22,010 nt of DNA from RPQJ01 sp035554635 (GCA_035554635.1 DATMIB010000165.1:1-22010); one strand, 5' to 3'. Counted from the stretch's first letter, positions 1 through 8,048 are shown. Numbers and translations: made by a program. Notes: a model not told the origin generated them from the letters alone.

Positions 1-330
1 GCGAAAGTGCTGGATGGAACGCGGCCGCTTCCGGTTCGGGAGAGGCGCTCAAGAAGTGTCGCTACGTGGAACAGCGAGCGGTGGCTCAGGCAACTAAGGG
101 CGTTCGGAGTTCATCCGGGCCCGTCGGATTGCGATTTCCCGACCGGTAAATGGGTTCGTTGGACCCGTCGCGGGATGTCGTCAAATCCTCGCTGAAAGTC
201 GCACGACGTCGCATTGAACCGGTCGCAAGCCCTTCCACATCGGCGTATGGCAAACGCCTTGTTGTGCGACGCTTGGTCGCACGAAATACCGAAACCCACA
301 ACGATTGCTCCAGGGACGGAGACGAGGAGC
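1..330. other. Gene-free left edge (no supported coding sequence)
   Basis: No reading frame here looks like a protein: the short open frames have arginine- and serine-rich shadow composition, lack convincing ribosome binding sites, and one runs straight through the terminator at 331-366. A 7-bp perfect hairpin (GTGCGAC, loop GCTTG, GTCGCAC) lies at 264-282, extendable by a G-U and an A-U pair. The hexamer GTCGCA recurs several times between about 199 and 281. Because a strong plus-strand terminator closes the stretch, some transcript must read through it. This could be a small RNA or the 3' untranslated part of a gene beyond the left edge. I do not recognise a known RNA family such as 6S, tmRNA or RNase P. 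Confidence 0.5.
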
Positions 331-366
331 AAGGGCGAGGACAGGTGAGTCCTCGCCCTTTTTTTT
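331..366 (+). terminator. Strong Rho-independent terminator
   Basis: A perfect 12-bp stem (331-342 with 349-360, core GGGCGAGGAC/GTCCTCGCCC) encloses a six-base loop and runs directly into a tract of eight T residues (359-366) on the plus strand. Read on the minus strand, the stem is followed by only two T residues, so it should work mainly for plus-strand transcription. The minus-strand gene ending at 428 may still gain some 3'-end protection from the hairpin. Confidence 0.85.
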
Positions 367-427
367 ATCCCCGTCGGCATTTGCCGGCCCAGCGGAAAGG
401 GCTCCGCTTCCTGCCGATACGACCGCT

Positions 428-1711
428 TCACGCCGGATCGTGAAATCGACCCTGCACCTCGAACGTCATCCCGGAGCCGTTCGAGCCGCGTTGTGAGCTG
501 AAGTACAGGCGCGTTCCATCAGGGCTGAAGGCGGGCCCGGTCACTTCCGAACGATCATGCCCCACGACCTGAAGGAGAGGCTTGAACTCGCCGTCCGGCA
601 GGATGGCGACGATCTGCATGCTGCCCCCGTCCTCGGCCACCAGCACGTCCCCGCAACACGAGACGGTGATGTTGTCCACGCCGAGCAGCGGCGGATCACT
701 CAACGCGCGGCCATCGTAGAGCACAGCGATCGTCGAGGAATTCGTATCGTATTTCCAGACCTGCACCGTGCCCTTGGTCGAGAAGAACACGGTCCCGCGA
801 TGGAACCAGATGCCCTCGCCGCCCTGGAACGCCGTGCTTTCCGGCACCTGTTGGCGCGTCGGTGTACCACCCCGTACCTCCGGATCGGGCAACCGGTGCC
901 AGACGACGCCGCCGCCGCTCACGACCTGTGCGACCTCGAGTGTTCCGGAGGAGAGAATCGGATGTCCGAGTGGCGTCAAGCGCTCCGGCGTGAAGCGATA
1001 AAGACGTCCGTCGGGCAGGTCTTCGGTCAGGTAGATCTGCTGCCGCACGTCGTCCACCGCCGCTGCCTCGTGCGTGAACACGCCCAAGGCGGGCCGCGCC
1101 ACCGCGCTGCGTTCGCCATAGGGATCCGATTCCCAGATCCTGCCTGCCGAGTGCTCCTCGCCGGACAGCCACGAGTGCCAGGGTGTTCCGCACCCGGCGC
1201 AGTTGGTGTCGGTGCCCGAAAGAATGGGGTACGCGGAGAGCAGCGTTCCATCCGCTGCAAAGCGGATCGCGCCCGCGCCGCCGGAGCCTGATGAGACTTC
1301 ACTGTTCGAAACGTAGATCCATCCGCTGTCCGGTGTGATGAAGGTCGCGCCGCCGTCCGGCGCCCGGTGCCAAACGTAGTCGGAGCTGCCAACTCGCTGG
1401 CCCGAATGAGCAATGACCCTCGACACGAATCCTTGCGGAAGACGAAGTCCGTTCGCATCCGGAGTGTCGGCAAGAGGGCCGATGTCCGCAATGCGCGATT
1501 GCAGGGTCGGGTACGGTGGCACCGTCCTCGGCACGAAGTAGTCGGGTGGCGGAGATGCGGCCGGGGGAGGGGGCGCGGGCGCGACGGGCTCGGCCCCTCC
1601 GCTGCCCGAACCACCGCAGCCCGACAGCGTGGGGGCGGCCATCAGCGCCGCAAACGTGGACATTCCCTGGCAAAGCAACGCGCGCCGGGAAATGTTGTTG
1701 CGGATGGTCAC
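428..1711 (-). CDS. PhoX/DUF839-family Tat-exported lipoprotein
   Basis: The 427-residue product resembles the PhoX/DUF839 family of calcium-dependent beta-propeller alkaline phosphatases and related proteins. The N-terminus has a twin-arginine motif (S8-R9-R10-A-L-L), a hydrophobic stretch and a lipobox LSGC with C32, followed by a Gly/Ser/Pro-rich linker to about residue 60. It is therefore probably folded in the cytoplasm, exported by Tat and lipid-anchored. Family-like segments include FTHEAAAVDD, YLTEDLPDGRLYRF, the DNITVSCCGDVLVAED block and a C-terminal SEVTGPAFSPDGTRLYFSSQ block. At 427 residues it is shorter than classical PhoX proteins, so phosphatase activity is not assured. It ends 61 bases from the hairpin at 331-366. 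The gene upstream on the same strand ends 278 bp away, so it probably has its own promoter. Confidence 0.8.
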   Translation of the reverse strand: MTIRNNISRRALLCQGMSTFAALMAAPTLSGCGGSGSGGAEPVAPAPPPPAASPPPDYFVPRTVPPYPTLQSRIADIGPLADTPDANGLRLPQGFVSRVIAHSGQRVGSSDYVWHRAPDGGATFITPDSGWIYVSNSEVSSGSGGAGAIRFAADGTLLSAYPILSGTDTNCAGCGTPWHSWLSGEEHSAGRIWESDPYGERSAVARPALGVFTHEAAAVDDVRQQIYLTEDLPDGRLYRFTPERLTPLGHPILSSGTLEVAQVVSGGGVVWHRLPDPEVRGGTPTRQQVPESTAFQGGEGIWFHRGTVFFSTKGTVQVWKYDTNSSTIAVLYDGRALSDPPLLGVDNITVSCCGDVLVAEDGGSMQIVAILPDGEFKPLLQVVGHDRSEVTGPAFSPDGTRLYFSSQRGSNGSGMTFEVQGRFHDPA

Positions 1712-1989
1712 GGCAGCAGTCTCCTTTGCGAGCCATAAACACTTGGAACGAGTGAAGCGCCGCGCCTTGGGAACACACGGTCAACCAGGCGACGCGACAG
1801 GCGGCAGCTTGCCTCGCCCGGTGGGTGCGGTCCGGCAGTGCATAGCGACACGGCCTGTAGGCCATACGGACAGCGCCATTCCCGATTTCGGCGCCCTTCC
1901 GATGCTCTTTCAGCGGAGCTCGTGCGTTTCGCGCAGGCGCCGCTCGGTCGGCGGAGCAGAGTTGGCGAATCCCGACCGACCCGGAGGCG

Positions 1990-4110
1990 CTATACGGGTG
2001 ACTGGAACGACCCCGACCGCTGCCGCCCACCGAGCCGGGCGAGCAACCCGCTCGCGAGCAGCGCGAGCAACGCAAAGTTCGACGAGCCGCCGCCGCCACC
2101 GCTACCGCCACCGTTGGCGGGCGGAGTGCTCGTGTCGTTGTCGTTGATCGTGACCGTCAGCGTGCTCGAACCGTCGAGTGCAGCGCCGGCGAATGCAGAC
2201 AGCGTCAGGGTCAACGTCTCGCTGCCCTCGACGCTGGTGTCGTCGGCGACCGGAATCGAGACGACCTTGTCTGCCATGTCCCCGGCCGCCCAGTTCAGCA
2301 CGCCGCTGGCGGGCGTGTAGTCGACGCCTTCGGTCGCCGAGCCGCCGGCGGTCGCGTAGTGCACGCTGACGGCACCGGTGCGGCCGAGCGTTCGCTGCAC
2401 GCGGACTTCGATCGAGCCGCCGTTCTCCGCCGACGCATGTGACAGCTCCGCGAAGCCGATCTGCCCGCTGCCGGCGTCGAGGTTGCGTGTTCGATCGCGC
2501 AACACGAACAGGCCGTTCTCGATGTCACTGACGAGCACGTTGCCCGACGGCAGGAACGGATAGATGCCCCACGCGCCGTCGGTGCCCGGTCCGTTTGCGC
2601 TCGGTGTGACGTAGTTGTCGAAGTGCGCAATCTCGACGAGCGCGTTCGGATTCGCCGCGTCGTAGACGACGATGCCGCGCCGATAGTGCGAGACGTAGTA
2701 GTTCGTCCCGCGCATGTAGCCATTGTGGTCCGTCGCCGTCGTCGGACCCGTGTGGCTGACCTGCACCGTGGGCGCACGCAGGTCCGTCAGGTCCAGCGTG
2801 TACAACCGGGTCGGCAGGCCGAGCTGGATCTCCTCGAGCTCGTCGTGAAAGATCAGGTGCGAGGCGTTCGTCGTCGGCCAACCCGAATGAATGTAGCGGT
2901 TGCCCGGGTTCGTCGCGCTGCCGAGCAACGCGGGCTGGGCCTTGTTCGTGACGTCCCAGAGCTCGACCTGATCGACGTTGAAATCGACGAGCACCTCGCA
3001 CGGGTCGTGGCCCGGCGCGCACTGCGTGGCGCGAGCGCCCGTCACGACGAAGCTCGTAGAGTCGTGCATGTAGCGCGTCGTCGAAGCGCCGCTCACGAAC
3101 TGCGGCGACGCCGGGTTCGCGAGGCTGTACGCGCGCCAGGCGCCGCCGTTCAGGTTGCTGCCGGCGACGTAGAGCACCGGCGTCAATCCGGGCAGTGCCA
3201 CGTTCGTCGCGTAGTCGATGTTCGAGACGTACAGCGTGTGCTGCGATCCGGTGTCGAGGTTCGTCGACGCGAGCGCGGCCGCCTGCGGCAGGCCGGACAG
3301 GTCGATCGTCTGTATGCCGCTGTTCGCCGCTTCGGTCGTCACGTACGCGTACGCGCGCCACCGGCTGGTGGCCGTGTCGCGGACCTGGTAGACCTTCACT
3401 TCACGCCACGGCGACTCATTGCCGGGAATCGTGGCGACCTCGCGCGGATTTACGGGATCCGTGACCTCGACGATCGCCGTGCCGTTGCGGAGACCGATCA
3501 CCGCGTACTCACGGTTGTCGTTCAAGTCGACGAAGCCCCAGACGTTGGCGGCCGACACCGGACGGCTGGAGAATTGCGCCAACGAGACTTGCGAGTGGAA
3601 ATCCAGGTTGCGGCACGAAAACTGTCCGGCCACGCCCTGCACGCAGGTGGCGGGGGCGGCTTGCGTCTTCTGGAGCGCCGTCCCGGCCGCGAACGAAAAC
3701 TCGCCGCGGCGGGCCGCCATGACGCTCTCGGCCCAATGGAAACCGCGCACGGCGAGCGCGGTGCGGTAACGTGCGTCGACGCCGGTCACGATCGACTGCA
3801 CCTCGCGCGGCCGCGACTCGTAGTAGTGATCGGCGTCGCCATAGCCGCCCGTCGCGTGCACGGCCCCGTACAGGAAGGTCTCCGGATCGACGCCGCGGAG
3901 GTCGAAGATGCCGGCGCCGACCTTGAGCGTGTTGCCGGGCTCGGCTCGTTCGAGCGCGTACTGGATCGAGACGCACGGCGCATGGTGATCGAGGCAGGTG
4001 CCCGCATCGACACCTCCGGGCTGCACGAACCGCGCTCCAACGCTCTCGTCGTGGGAGGCCGTGGCGTTCGCGGCGATTGCGAGCAGCGCCAATCCCAAGG
4101 TGCGGGGCAT
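1990..4110 (-). CDS. Choice-of-anchor B family secreted protein with Calx-beta domain and GlyGly-CTERM-like tail
   Basis: A 706-residue surface or secreted protein. It starts with a short signal peptide (about residues 1-19). Residues about 35-75 resemble the opening of parallel beta-helix proteins (C-x6-C-V-S-I-Q-Y-A-L-x-A-x-x-G). From about 180 to 540 come repeats of the choice-of-anchor B type, with phrases such as VWGFVDLNDNREYAVIG and GTAIVEVTDPVNPREVATI. A Calx-beta domain follows (about 560-660; VSVHYATAGGSATEGVDYT, then VEGSETLTLTL and TINDND). The last 40 residues are a glycine-rich linker, one hydrophobic helix and an Arg-containing end, as in GlyGly-CTERM sorting signals processed by rhombosortase. 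A good ribosome binding site (GGAGGAA) sits 8-9 bases before the ATG. Ligand and role are unknown; calcium binding is only inferred from the Calx-beta fold. Confidence 0.8.
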   Translation of the reverse strand: MPRTLGLALLAIAANATASHDESVGARFVQPGGVDAGTCLDHHAPCVSIQYALERAEPGNTLKVGAGIFDLRGVDPETFLYGAVHATGGYGDADHYYESRPREVQSIVTGVDARYRTALAVRGFHWAESVMAARRGEFSFAAGTALQKTQAAPATCVQGVAGQFSCRNLDFHSQVSLAQFSSRPVSAANVWGFVDLNDNREYAVIGLRNGTAIVEVTDPVNPREVATIPGNESPWREVKVYQVRDTATSRWRAYAYVTTEAANSGIQTIDLSGLPQAAALASTNLDTGSQHTLYVSNIDYATNVALPGLTPVLYVAGSNLNGGAWRAYSLANPASPQFVSGASTTRYMHDSTSFVVTGARATQCAPGHDPCEVLVDFNVDQVELWDVTNKAQPALLGSATNPGNRYIHSGWPTTNASHLIFHDELEEIQLGLPTRLYTLDLTDLRAPTVQVSHTGPTTATDHNGYMRGTNYYVSHYRRGIVVYDAANPNALVEIAHFDNYVTPSANGPGTDGAWGIYPFLPSGNVLVSDIENGLFVLRDRTRNLDAGSGQIGFAELSHASAENGGSIEVRVQRTLGRTGAVSVHYATAGGSATEGVDYTPASGVLNWAAGDMADKVVSIPVADDTSVEGSETLTLTLSAFAGAALDGSSTLTVTINDNDTSTPPANGGGSGGGGGSSNFALLALLASGLLARLGGRQRSGSFQSPV

Positions 4111-4343
4111 CGACGCGATTCCTCCGTGTAACCGTCGCTGGGTTCGGCCGCCTCGAGGGCGCGGTTCTACGTCAAGCGTATGGCGCGGCGATCGGTTCTA
4201 CAACGGGAGGAATTGCCGGACGTCGGGACACGGTCGCCCTCTTGCCAACGTATTGCCTGGCAACTCCACGCCCGCAGCGACGCCCGCCGTCTCGCTCACT
4301 TATCCCGCAGTCGGGCGATGAACCGTTCTTGAGCGCTCTCCGC

Positions 4344-5231
4344 TCACACGCGCAATGCCTCGACGACCAGTGCGAACGCGGGTGAATGCTGCCGCCGGCT
4401 CGGGTAATAGAGGTGGTACCCGGGGAACGCCGGGCACCAGTCCGCGAGGACGCGCACGAGGCGCCCTTCCTCGATGTGCGGTGCGAATTCGTCCTCCGGC
4501 AGGAAGGCGATGCCGAGCCCACCCAGGGCCGCAAGCACGATGTGCGGTGACGTGTTGCAGGTCACCTGGCCGTCCACGCGCACGTTGAGCTCGCGGCCGC
4601 GCCGCTCGAACTCCCAGACGTAGAGCCCGCCACGGGTGGGAAAGCGAATGTTGATACAGCGGTGACCGGTCAGGTCGCCCGGGGTCCTCGGGATTGGCCG
4701 GTTCTCGAAATACGACGGCGCCGCGACCGCGGCCATCCGGAGCTTCGGGCCGATCGGCACGGCGATCATGTCCTTGTCGATGCTCTCGCCGAGCCGGACG
4801 CCCGCGTCGAACCGGTCCGCGACGATGTCCCGGAAGCCGTAGCTCACGTCGAATTCGAGGTGGATGTCGGGGTAGCGGTGCAGCAGCGGCGTCAGCTTCG
4901 GCAGCAGCACGGTGCGCAGGACGTGGTCGACGCTCGTGATGCGCACCGAGCCCGCGGGCTTGTCGCGCAGTGCCGTGAGCGCGTCGAGTTCGGCCTCGAT
5001 CTCGTCGAAGCGGTTGCCGATCGCCTGCAGCAGCCGTTCGCCCGCCGCCGTGGGCGACACGCTGCGCGTGGTGCGGGTCAGCAGCCGGATCTGCAGTCGC
5101 TCCTCCAGCCCCTTGATGGCCTGGCTCAGCGCCGACTGCGTCACGCCGAGGATCGCGGCGGCCCGCGTGAAGCCGCCCTCCCGCGCGACGGTCACGAAGG
5201 CGAGCAGATCGTTGAGGTTGCGCCGGGCCAT
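4344..5231 (-). CDS. LysR-family transcriptional regulator (CrgA-like)
   Basis: An N-terminal winged helix-turn-helix (about residues 1-60: NLNDLLAFVTVAREGGFTRA, then SALSQAIKGLEERL and LLTRTTRSVSPTAAGERLL) is followed by a substrate-binding LysR effector domain ending at residue 295. The wording fits the CrgA-like group. The frame is open to a GTG at 5282, but I chose the ATG at 5231 (start MARRNLNDLL) because LysR proteins normally begin a few residues before this helix; an ATG at 5246 is also possible. The GTG-to-5246 stretch overlaps the probable operator. It is divergent from the alcohol dehydrogenase gene and probably regulates it and itself in response to an unidentified small molecule. 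Confidence 0.9.
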   Translation of the reverse strand: MARRNLNDLLAFVTVAREGGFTRAAAILGVTQSALSQAIKGLEERLQIRLLTRTTRSVSPTAAGERLLQAIGNRFDEIEAELDALTALRDKPAGSVRITSVDHVLRTVLLPKLTPLLHRYPDIHLEFDVSYGFRDIVADRFDAGVRLGESIDKDMIAVPIGPKLRMAAVAAPSYFENRPIPRTPGDLTGHRCINIRFPTRGGLYVWEFERRGRELNVRVDGQVTCNTSPHIVLAALGGLGIAFLPEDEFAPHIEEGRLVRVLADWCPAFPGYHLYYPSRRQHSPAFALVVEALRV

Positions 5232-5255
5232 GCGCGAGTCTCGCATGTCATATTG

Positions 5256-5270
5256 ATTAGCGCACCTAAT
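5256..5270. promoter_or_regulatory. Probable LysR operator (ATTAG-N5-CTAAT) in divergent intergenic region
   Basis: A perfect 5+5 inverted repeat, ATTAG CGCAC CTAAT, fits the T-N11-A rule for LysR-type sites. It lies 25 bases before the regulator's ATG and 95 bases before the dehydrogenase ATG, the usual position for divergent autoregulation and target activation. A TTGATT (5253-5258) overlapping the site could be a -35 element for the dehydrogenase, but the -10 element is not clear. Confidence 0.5.
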
Positions 5271-5364
5271 AGGGTAATGCACAAACCATTATCTAGTCGT
5301 CGTGATCGGCGGCAGCGAGAATGCGCGGCGTCCGCCCCCCGAAGCTCACCCTCCGGAGAATCCG

Positions 5365-6420
5365 ATGTCCGTACGAGCCTATGGCGCCCTCGCTGCCGAC
5401 GCCCCGCTGGCACCCCTGCAGATCGTCCGCCGTGCGCCGGGTGCGCACGACGTGCGCATCGACATCGCTTACTGCGGCATCTGCCATTCCGACCTGCACC
5501 AGGTTCGCGCCGAGTGGGCGGGCACGGTGTACCCGTGCGTTCCGGGCCACGAGATCGTCGGCCGGGTGTCGGCCGTCGGCGCGCACGTCGAAGGCTTCAA
5601 GGTCGGTGACCTGGTGGGCGTCGGGTGCATCGTCGACAGCTGCAAGCACTGCGAAGACTGCGAGAGCGGTCTCGAGAACTACTGCGACGACATGGTCGGC
5701 ACGTACAACGGCCGGACCGCGGACGCCCCCGGCCACACGCTCGGTGGGTATTCGCAGCAGATCGTCGTCCACGAGCGCTACGTCCTGCGCGTCCGTCATC
5801 CCGAGGAGCAGCTGGCCGCAGTGGCGCCGCTCCTGTGCGCGGGCATCACGACGTACTCGCCGCTGCGCCGCTGGAACGTCGGGCCCGGCAAGAAGGTCGG
5901 GGTCGTGGGCATCGGCGGCCTGGGCCACATGGGCGTCAAGCTGGCGCGGGCCATGGGGGCTCACGTGGTCGCGTTCACGACCTCCGAGCGCAAGCGGCAG
6001 GCGGCGCTCGACCTGGGGGCGACGGAAGTCGTCGTCTCGCGCAACGCCGACGAAATGGCGGCGCATGCGCAGAGCTTCGACCTGATCCTCAACACGGTCG
6101 CGGCCCCGCACGACCTGGATGCGTTTCTCGTCCTGCTGAAGCGCGACGGAACGATGGTGCTGGTCGGTGCGCCCGCCACGCCGCATCCTTCGCCCGGAGT
6201 CTTCAACCTGATCATGAAGCGTCGCGCGCTGGCCGGATCGATGATCGGCGGCATTCCGGAGACGCAGGAGATGCTGGATTTCTGCGCGGAGCATGGCGTC
6301 GTCGCCGACATCGAGCTGATTCGCGCCGACCAGATCAACGACGCGTACGAACGCATGCTCGAGGGCGACGTCAAATATCGTTTCGTGATCGACAACGCCA
6401 CGCTCGCGGCCACGGCGTAA
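5365..6420 (+). CDS. Zinc-dependent NAD(P)-linked alcohol dehydrogenase (cinnamyl-alcohol-dehydrogenase-like)
   Basis: A 351-residue medium-chain dehydrogenase/reductase that interconverts alcohols and aldehydes in the cytoplasm. Catalytic zinc ligands are C37 (YCGICHSDLH), H62-E63 (PGHEIVG) and C158 (LLCAGIT). Structural zinc ligands are C93, C96, C99 and C107. The cofactor loop GIGGLGHMG (residues about 182-190) followed by FTTSERKR suggests a CAD/YahK-type enzyme that uses NADPH; the phosphate preference is inferred. The frame is open from 5302, but the ATG at 5365 is preferred: it begins the family-typical N-terminus and has GGAG six bases upstream. The exported hydrolase gene begins 24 bp after its stop, so the two are likely cotranscribed under the divergent LysR regulator. 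The natural substrate cannot be read from the sequence. Confidence 0.9.
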   Translation: MSVRAYGALAADAPLAPLQIVRRAPGAHDVRIDIAYCGICHSDLHQVRAEWAGTVYPCVPGHEIVGRVSAVGAHVEGFKVGDLVGVGCIVDSCKHCEDCESGLENYCDDMVGTYNGRTADAPGHTLGGYSQQIVVHERYVLRVRHPEEQLAAVAPLLCAGITTYSPLRRWNVGPGKKVGVVGIGGLGHMGVKLARAMGAHVVAFTTSERKRQAALDLGATEVVVSRNADEMAAHAQSFDLILNTVAAPHDLDAFLVLLKRDGTMVLVGAPATPHPSPGVFNLIMKRRALAGSMIGGIPETQEMLDFCAEHGVVADIELIRADQINDAYERMLEGDVKYRFVIDNATLAATA

Positions 6421-6444
6421 CGCGGTCCTTCCGAGGGAGCAGCC

Positions 6445-7542
6445 ATGAAGGATTCCGTCACACGCGTCGCCGACAACGTGACCTCCCGTCGACGTTTCAT
6501 CCAGGGCGCAACGCTTGTCGGCTCGGCAGCGCTCCTCGGCGCGGGATCTGCACGAGCAACGTCCACGACGAGCCCGGGATCACCGATGGGGCTGACACGG
6601 GAGTGGGACAAGACCTTTCCGCGCAACGAGAAGGTCGACCACCGGAAGGTCAGCTTCCGGAACCGCTACGGCATCACGCTGGCGGCGGACCTGTACCAGC
6701 CGAAGGACATCCGCGGGAAGCTGGCCGCGGTCGCGGTCAGCGGTCCGTTCGGTGCCGTGAAGGAACAGTCCTCGGGTCTGTATGCGCAGACCCTGGCCGA
6801 GCGCGGATTCGTCACGCTGGCGTTCGACCCGTCCTATACCGGCGAGAGTGGTGGTGAGCCCCGCAACGTCGCCTCGCCGGACATCAACACCGAGGACTTC
6901 AGCGCGGCCGTGGACTTCCTCGGCCTGCATCCGACCGTCGCCCGCGAGCGTATCGGCATCGTCGGCATCTGCGGCTGGGGTGGCATGGCGTTGAATGCCG
7001 GCGCCGTGGACACACGCATCAAAGCCGTCGTGGCGAGCACCATGTACGACATGACCCGCGTCATGTCGAAGGGGTACAACGACAGCGTGACCGCCGAACA
7101 GCGCTCGAAGACGCTCGAACAACTGGCTCGGCAGCGTTGGGAGGACGCCGAAAAGGGTGCGCCGGCCTACGGGCCGAGGATGAATGAACTCAAAGGTGGC
7201 GAACCCCAGTTCCTGGTCGATTACCACGACTACTATCGGACGCCACGCGGCTTCCATCCACGTTCCGTCAACTCGAACGGCTCGTGGACGCGGACGACCC
7301 CGCTCTCGTTCATGAACATGCCGATCCTGACCTACATCGCGGAAATCGCACCGCGCCCCGTCTTGTTCATCCATGGCGAAAAGGCGCACTCGCGGTACCT
7401 CAGCGAAACTGCCTACGCGGCCGCCGCCGAGCCAAAGGAATTGATGATCATCGAGGGGGCGAACCACGTCGATCTCTACGACCGCCCCGACCGCATTCCC
7501 TTCGGTCGGATCGCCGCGTTCTTGCAGGAAAACCTGAAGTAG
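6445..7542 (+). CDS. Tat-exported alpha/beta hydrolase with cysteine nucleophile elbow (YcjY/dienelactone-hydrolase-like)
   Basis: A 365-residue protein with a twin-arginine signal (S14-R15-R16-R17-F18, hydrophobic stretch, cleavage near residues 36-39, ARA). The mature part has an alpha/beta-hydrolase fold: strand and oxyanion region AAVAVSGPFGA, nucleophile elbow GICGWGG with C176, and a probable catalytic histidine H341 in EGANHVDLYD. The elbow carries cysteine instead of serine, as in dienelactone hydrolase and in some YcjY-like proteins. It probably acts in the periplasm on an ester, lactone or peptide-like substrate. The ribosome binding site GAGGGAG lies five bases before the ATG. The short gap after the dehydrogenase gene suggests an operon, though one product would be cytoplasmic and the other exported. 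Substrate unknown. Confidence 0.85.
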   Translation: MKDSVTRVADNVTSRRRFIQGATLVGSAALLGAGSARATSTTSPGSPMGLTREWDKTFPRNEKVDHRKVSFRNRYGITLAADLYQPKDIRGKLAAVAVSGPFGAVKEQSSGLYAQTLAERGFVTLAFDPSYTGESGGEPRNVASPDINTEDFSAAVDFLGLHPTVARERIGIVGICGWGGMALNAGAVDTRIKAVVASTMYDMTRVMSKGYNDSVTAEQRSKTLEQLARQRWEDAEKGAPAYGPRMNELKGGEPQFLVDYHDYYRTPRGFHPRSVNSNGSWTRTTPLSFMNMPILTYIAEIAPRPVLFIHGEKAHSRYLSETAYAAAAEPKELMIIEGANHVDLYDRPDRIPFGRIAAFLQENLK

Positions 7543-7742
7543 CGGCGCGATACGCGCGAACGAGGCAGCAAGTTCGGCTGCCGGTGATATCGGCCGTTCG
7601 AGCAGAGCAGCGCGGATCGCGCATCCACGGTGGGTTGCGTACCAACCTGCGACGGCAAACGCACGACCCGACCCCACGGCTACGACATGCGGGAGGCGCC
7701 CTTCATTTCGGGTGGCGGCGGCCGATTTCATGCCTGAGCGCC

Positions 7743-7764
7743 CGGATCGACGATGGTCGATCCG
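7743..7764. repeat. Inverted repeat, 9-bp arms, 4-base loop
   Basis: CGGATCGAC (7743-7751) and its exact reverse complement GTCGATCCG (7756-7764) flank the loop GATG. No T tract follows on either strand, so it is not a standard intrinsic terminator. It lies 200 bases after the hydrolase stop and could protect the 3' end or bind a protein. Confidence 0.6.
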
Positions 7765-7900
7765 TCGGCTTCGAACATTCGTCGGACTGAGTCCCGGGTG
7801 ATCCGACGCGTCGGGCGGTCATTGACCCCGGGCCCCGGCTCCCACGTTTACCCCGACTCCCGACCCGCGCGTGCCGAAGCCCGCCCCTCTTCGGTGCGAT

Positions 7901-7941
7901 CCGATTGATCCATTCCCAATGTAGTTGTTCCCGATTGATCC
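7901..7941. repeat. Direct repeat CCGATTGATCC, two copies 30 bp apart
   Basis: The 11-mer CCGATTGATCC occurs at 7901-7911 and again at 7931-7941. The 30-bp period is close to three helical turns, placing both copies on one face of the DNA, about 108-148 bases before the porin ATG. A regulator-binding role in porin expression is an inference. Confidence 0.5.
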
Positions 7942-8048
7942 TGTTCTTCCTCCGGCCCAACGTCGAAAATTCCGCTCTGAAACACTGATAACCCGGCGTC
8001 ACGCTGACGTGGCAGCCCGCTTTCCAACGCACACAGGTAAGAACACCC

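Larger units (their letters stand above)
7543..8048. other. 506-bp gene-free stretch between hydrolase and porin
   Basis: No frame in this stretch looks coding; long minus-strand frames here continue through the antisense of the porin and have shadow composition. It holds several small symmetric elements: a 9-bp inverted repeat with four-base loop at 7743-7764, a perfect 12-bp palindrome CCGACGCGTCGG at 7803-7814, an 11-bp direct repeat at 7901-7911 and 7931-7941, and a short inverted repeat CGTCA-CGC-TGACG at 7997-8009. It presumably contains the 3' end of the dehydrogenase/hydrolase transcript and the porin promoter. No clear sigma-70 promoter pair could be assigned. Confidence 0.55.

Noticed and set aside
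150..443. 97-codon plus-strand frame at the left edge
   Set aside because: It reads through the intrinsic terminator at 331-366 and has no convincing ribosome binding site or family resemblance.
1299..2111. 270-codon minus-strand frame across the PhoX-like gene and the next intergenic region
   Set aside because: Out of frame with the PhoX-like gene, Arg/Ala/Cys-rich and without domains.
2623..4131. 502-codon plus-strand open frame
   Set aside because: Antisense to the choice-of-anchor B gene, very Arg/Val/Asp-rich with no recognisable domain; a codon-bias shadow.
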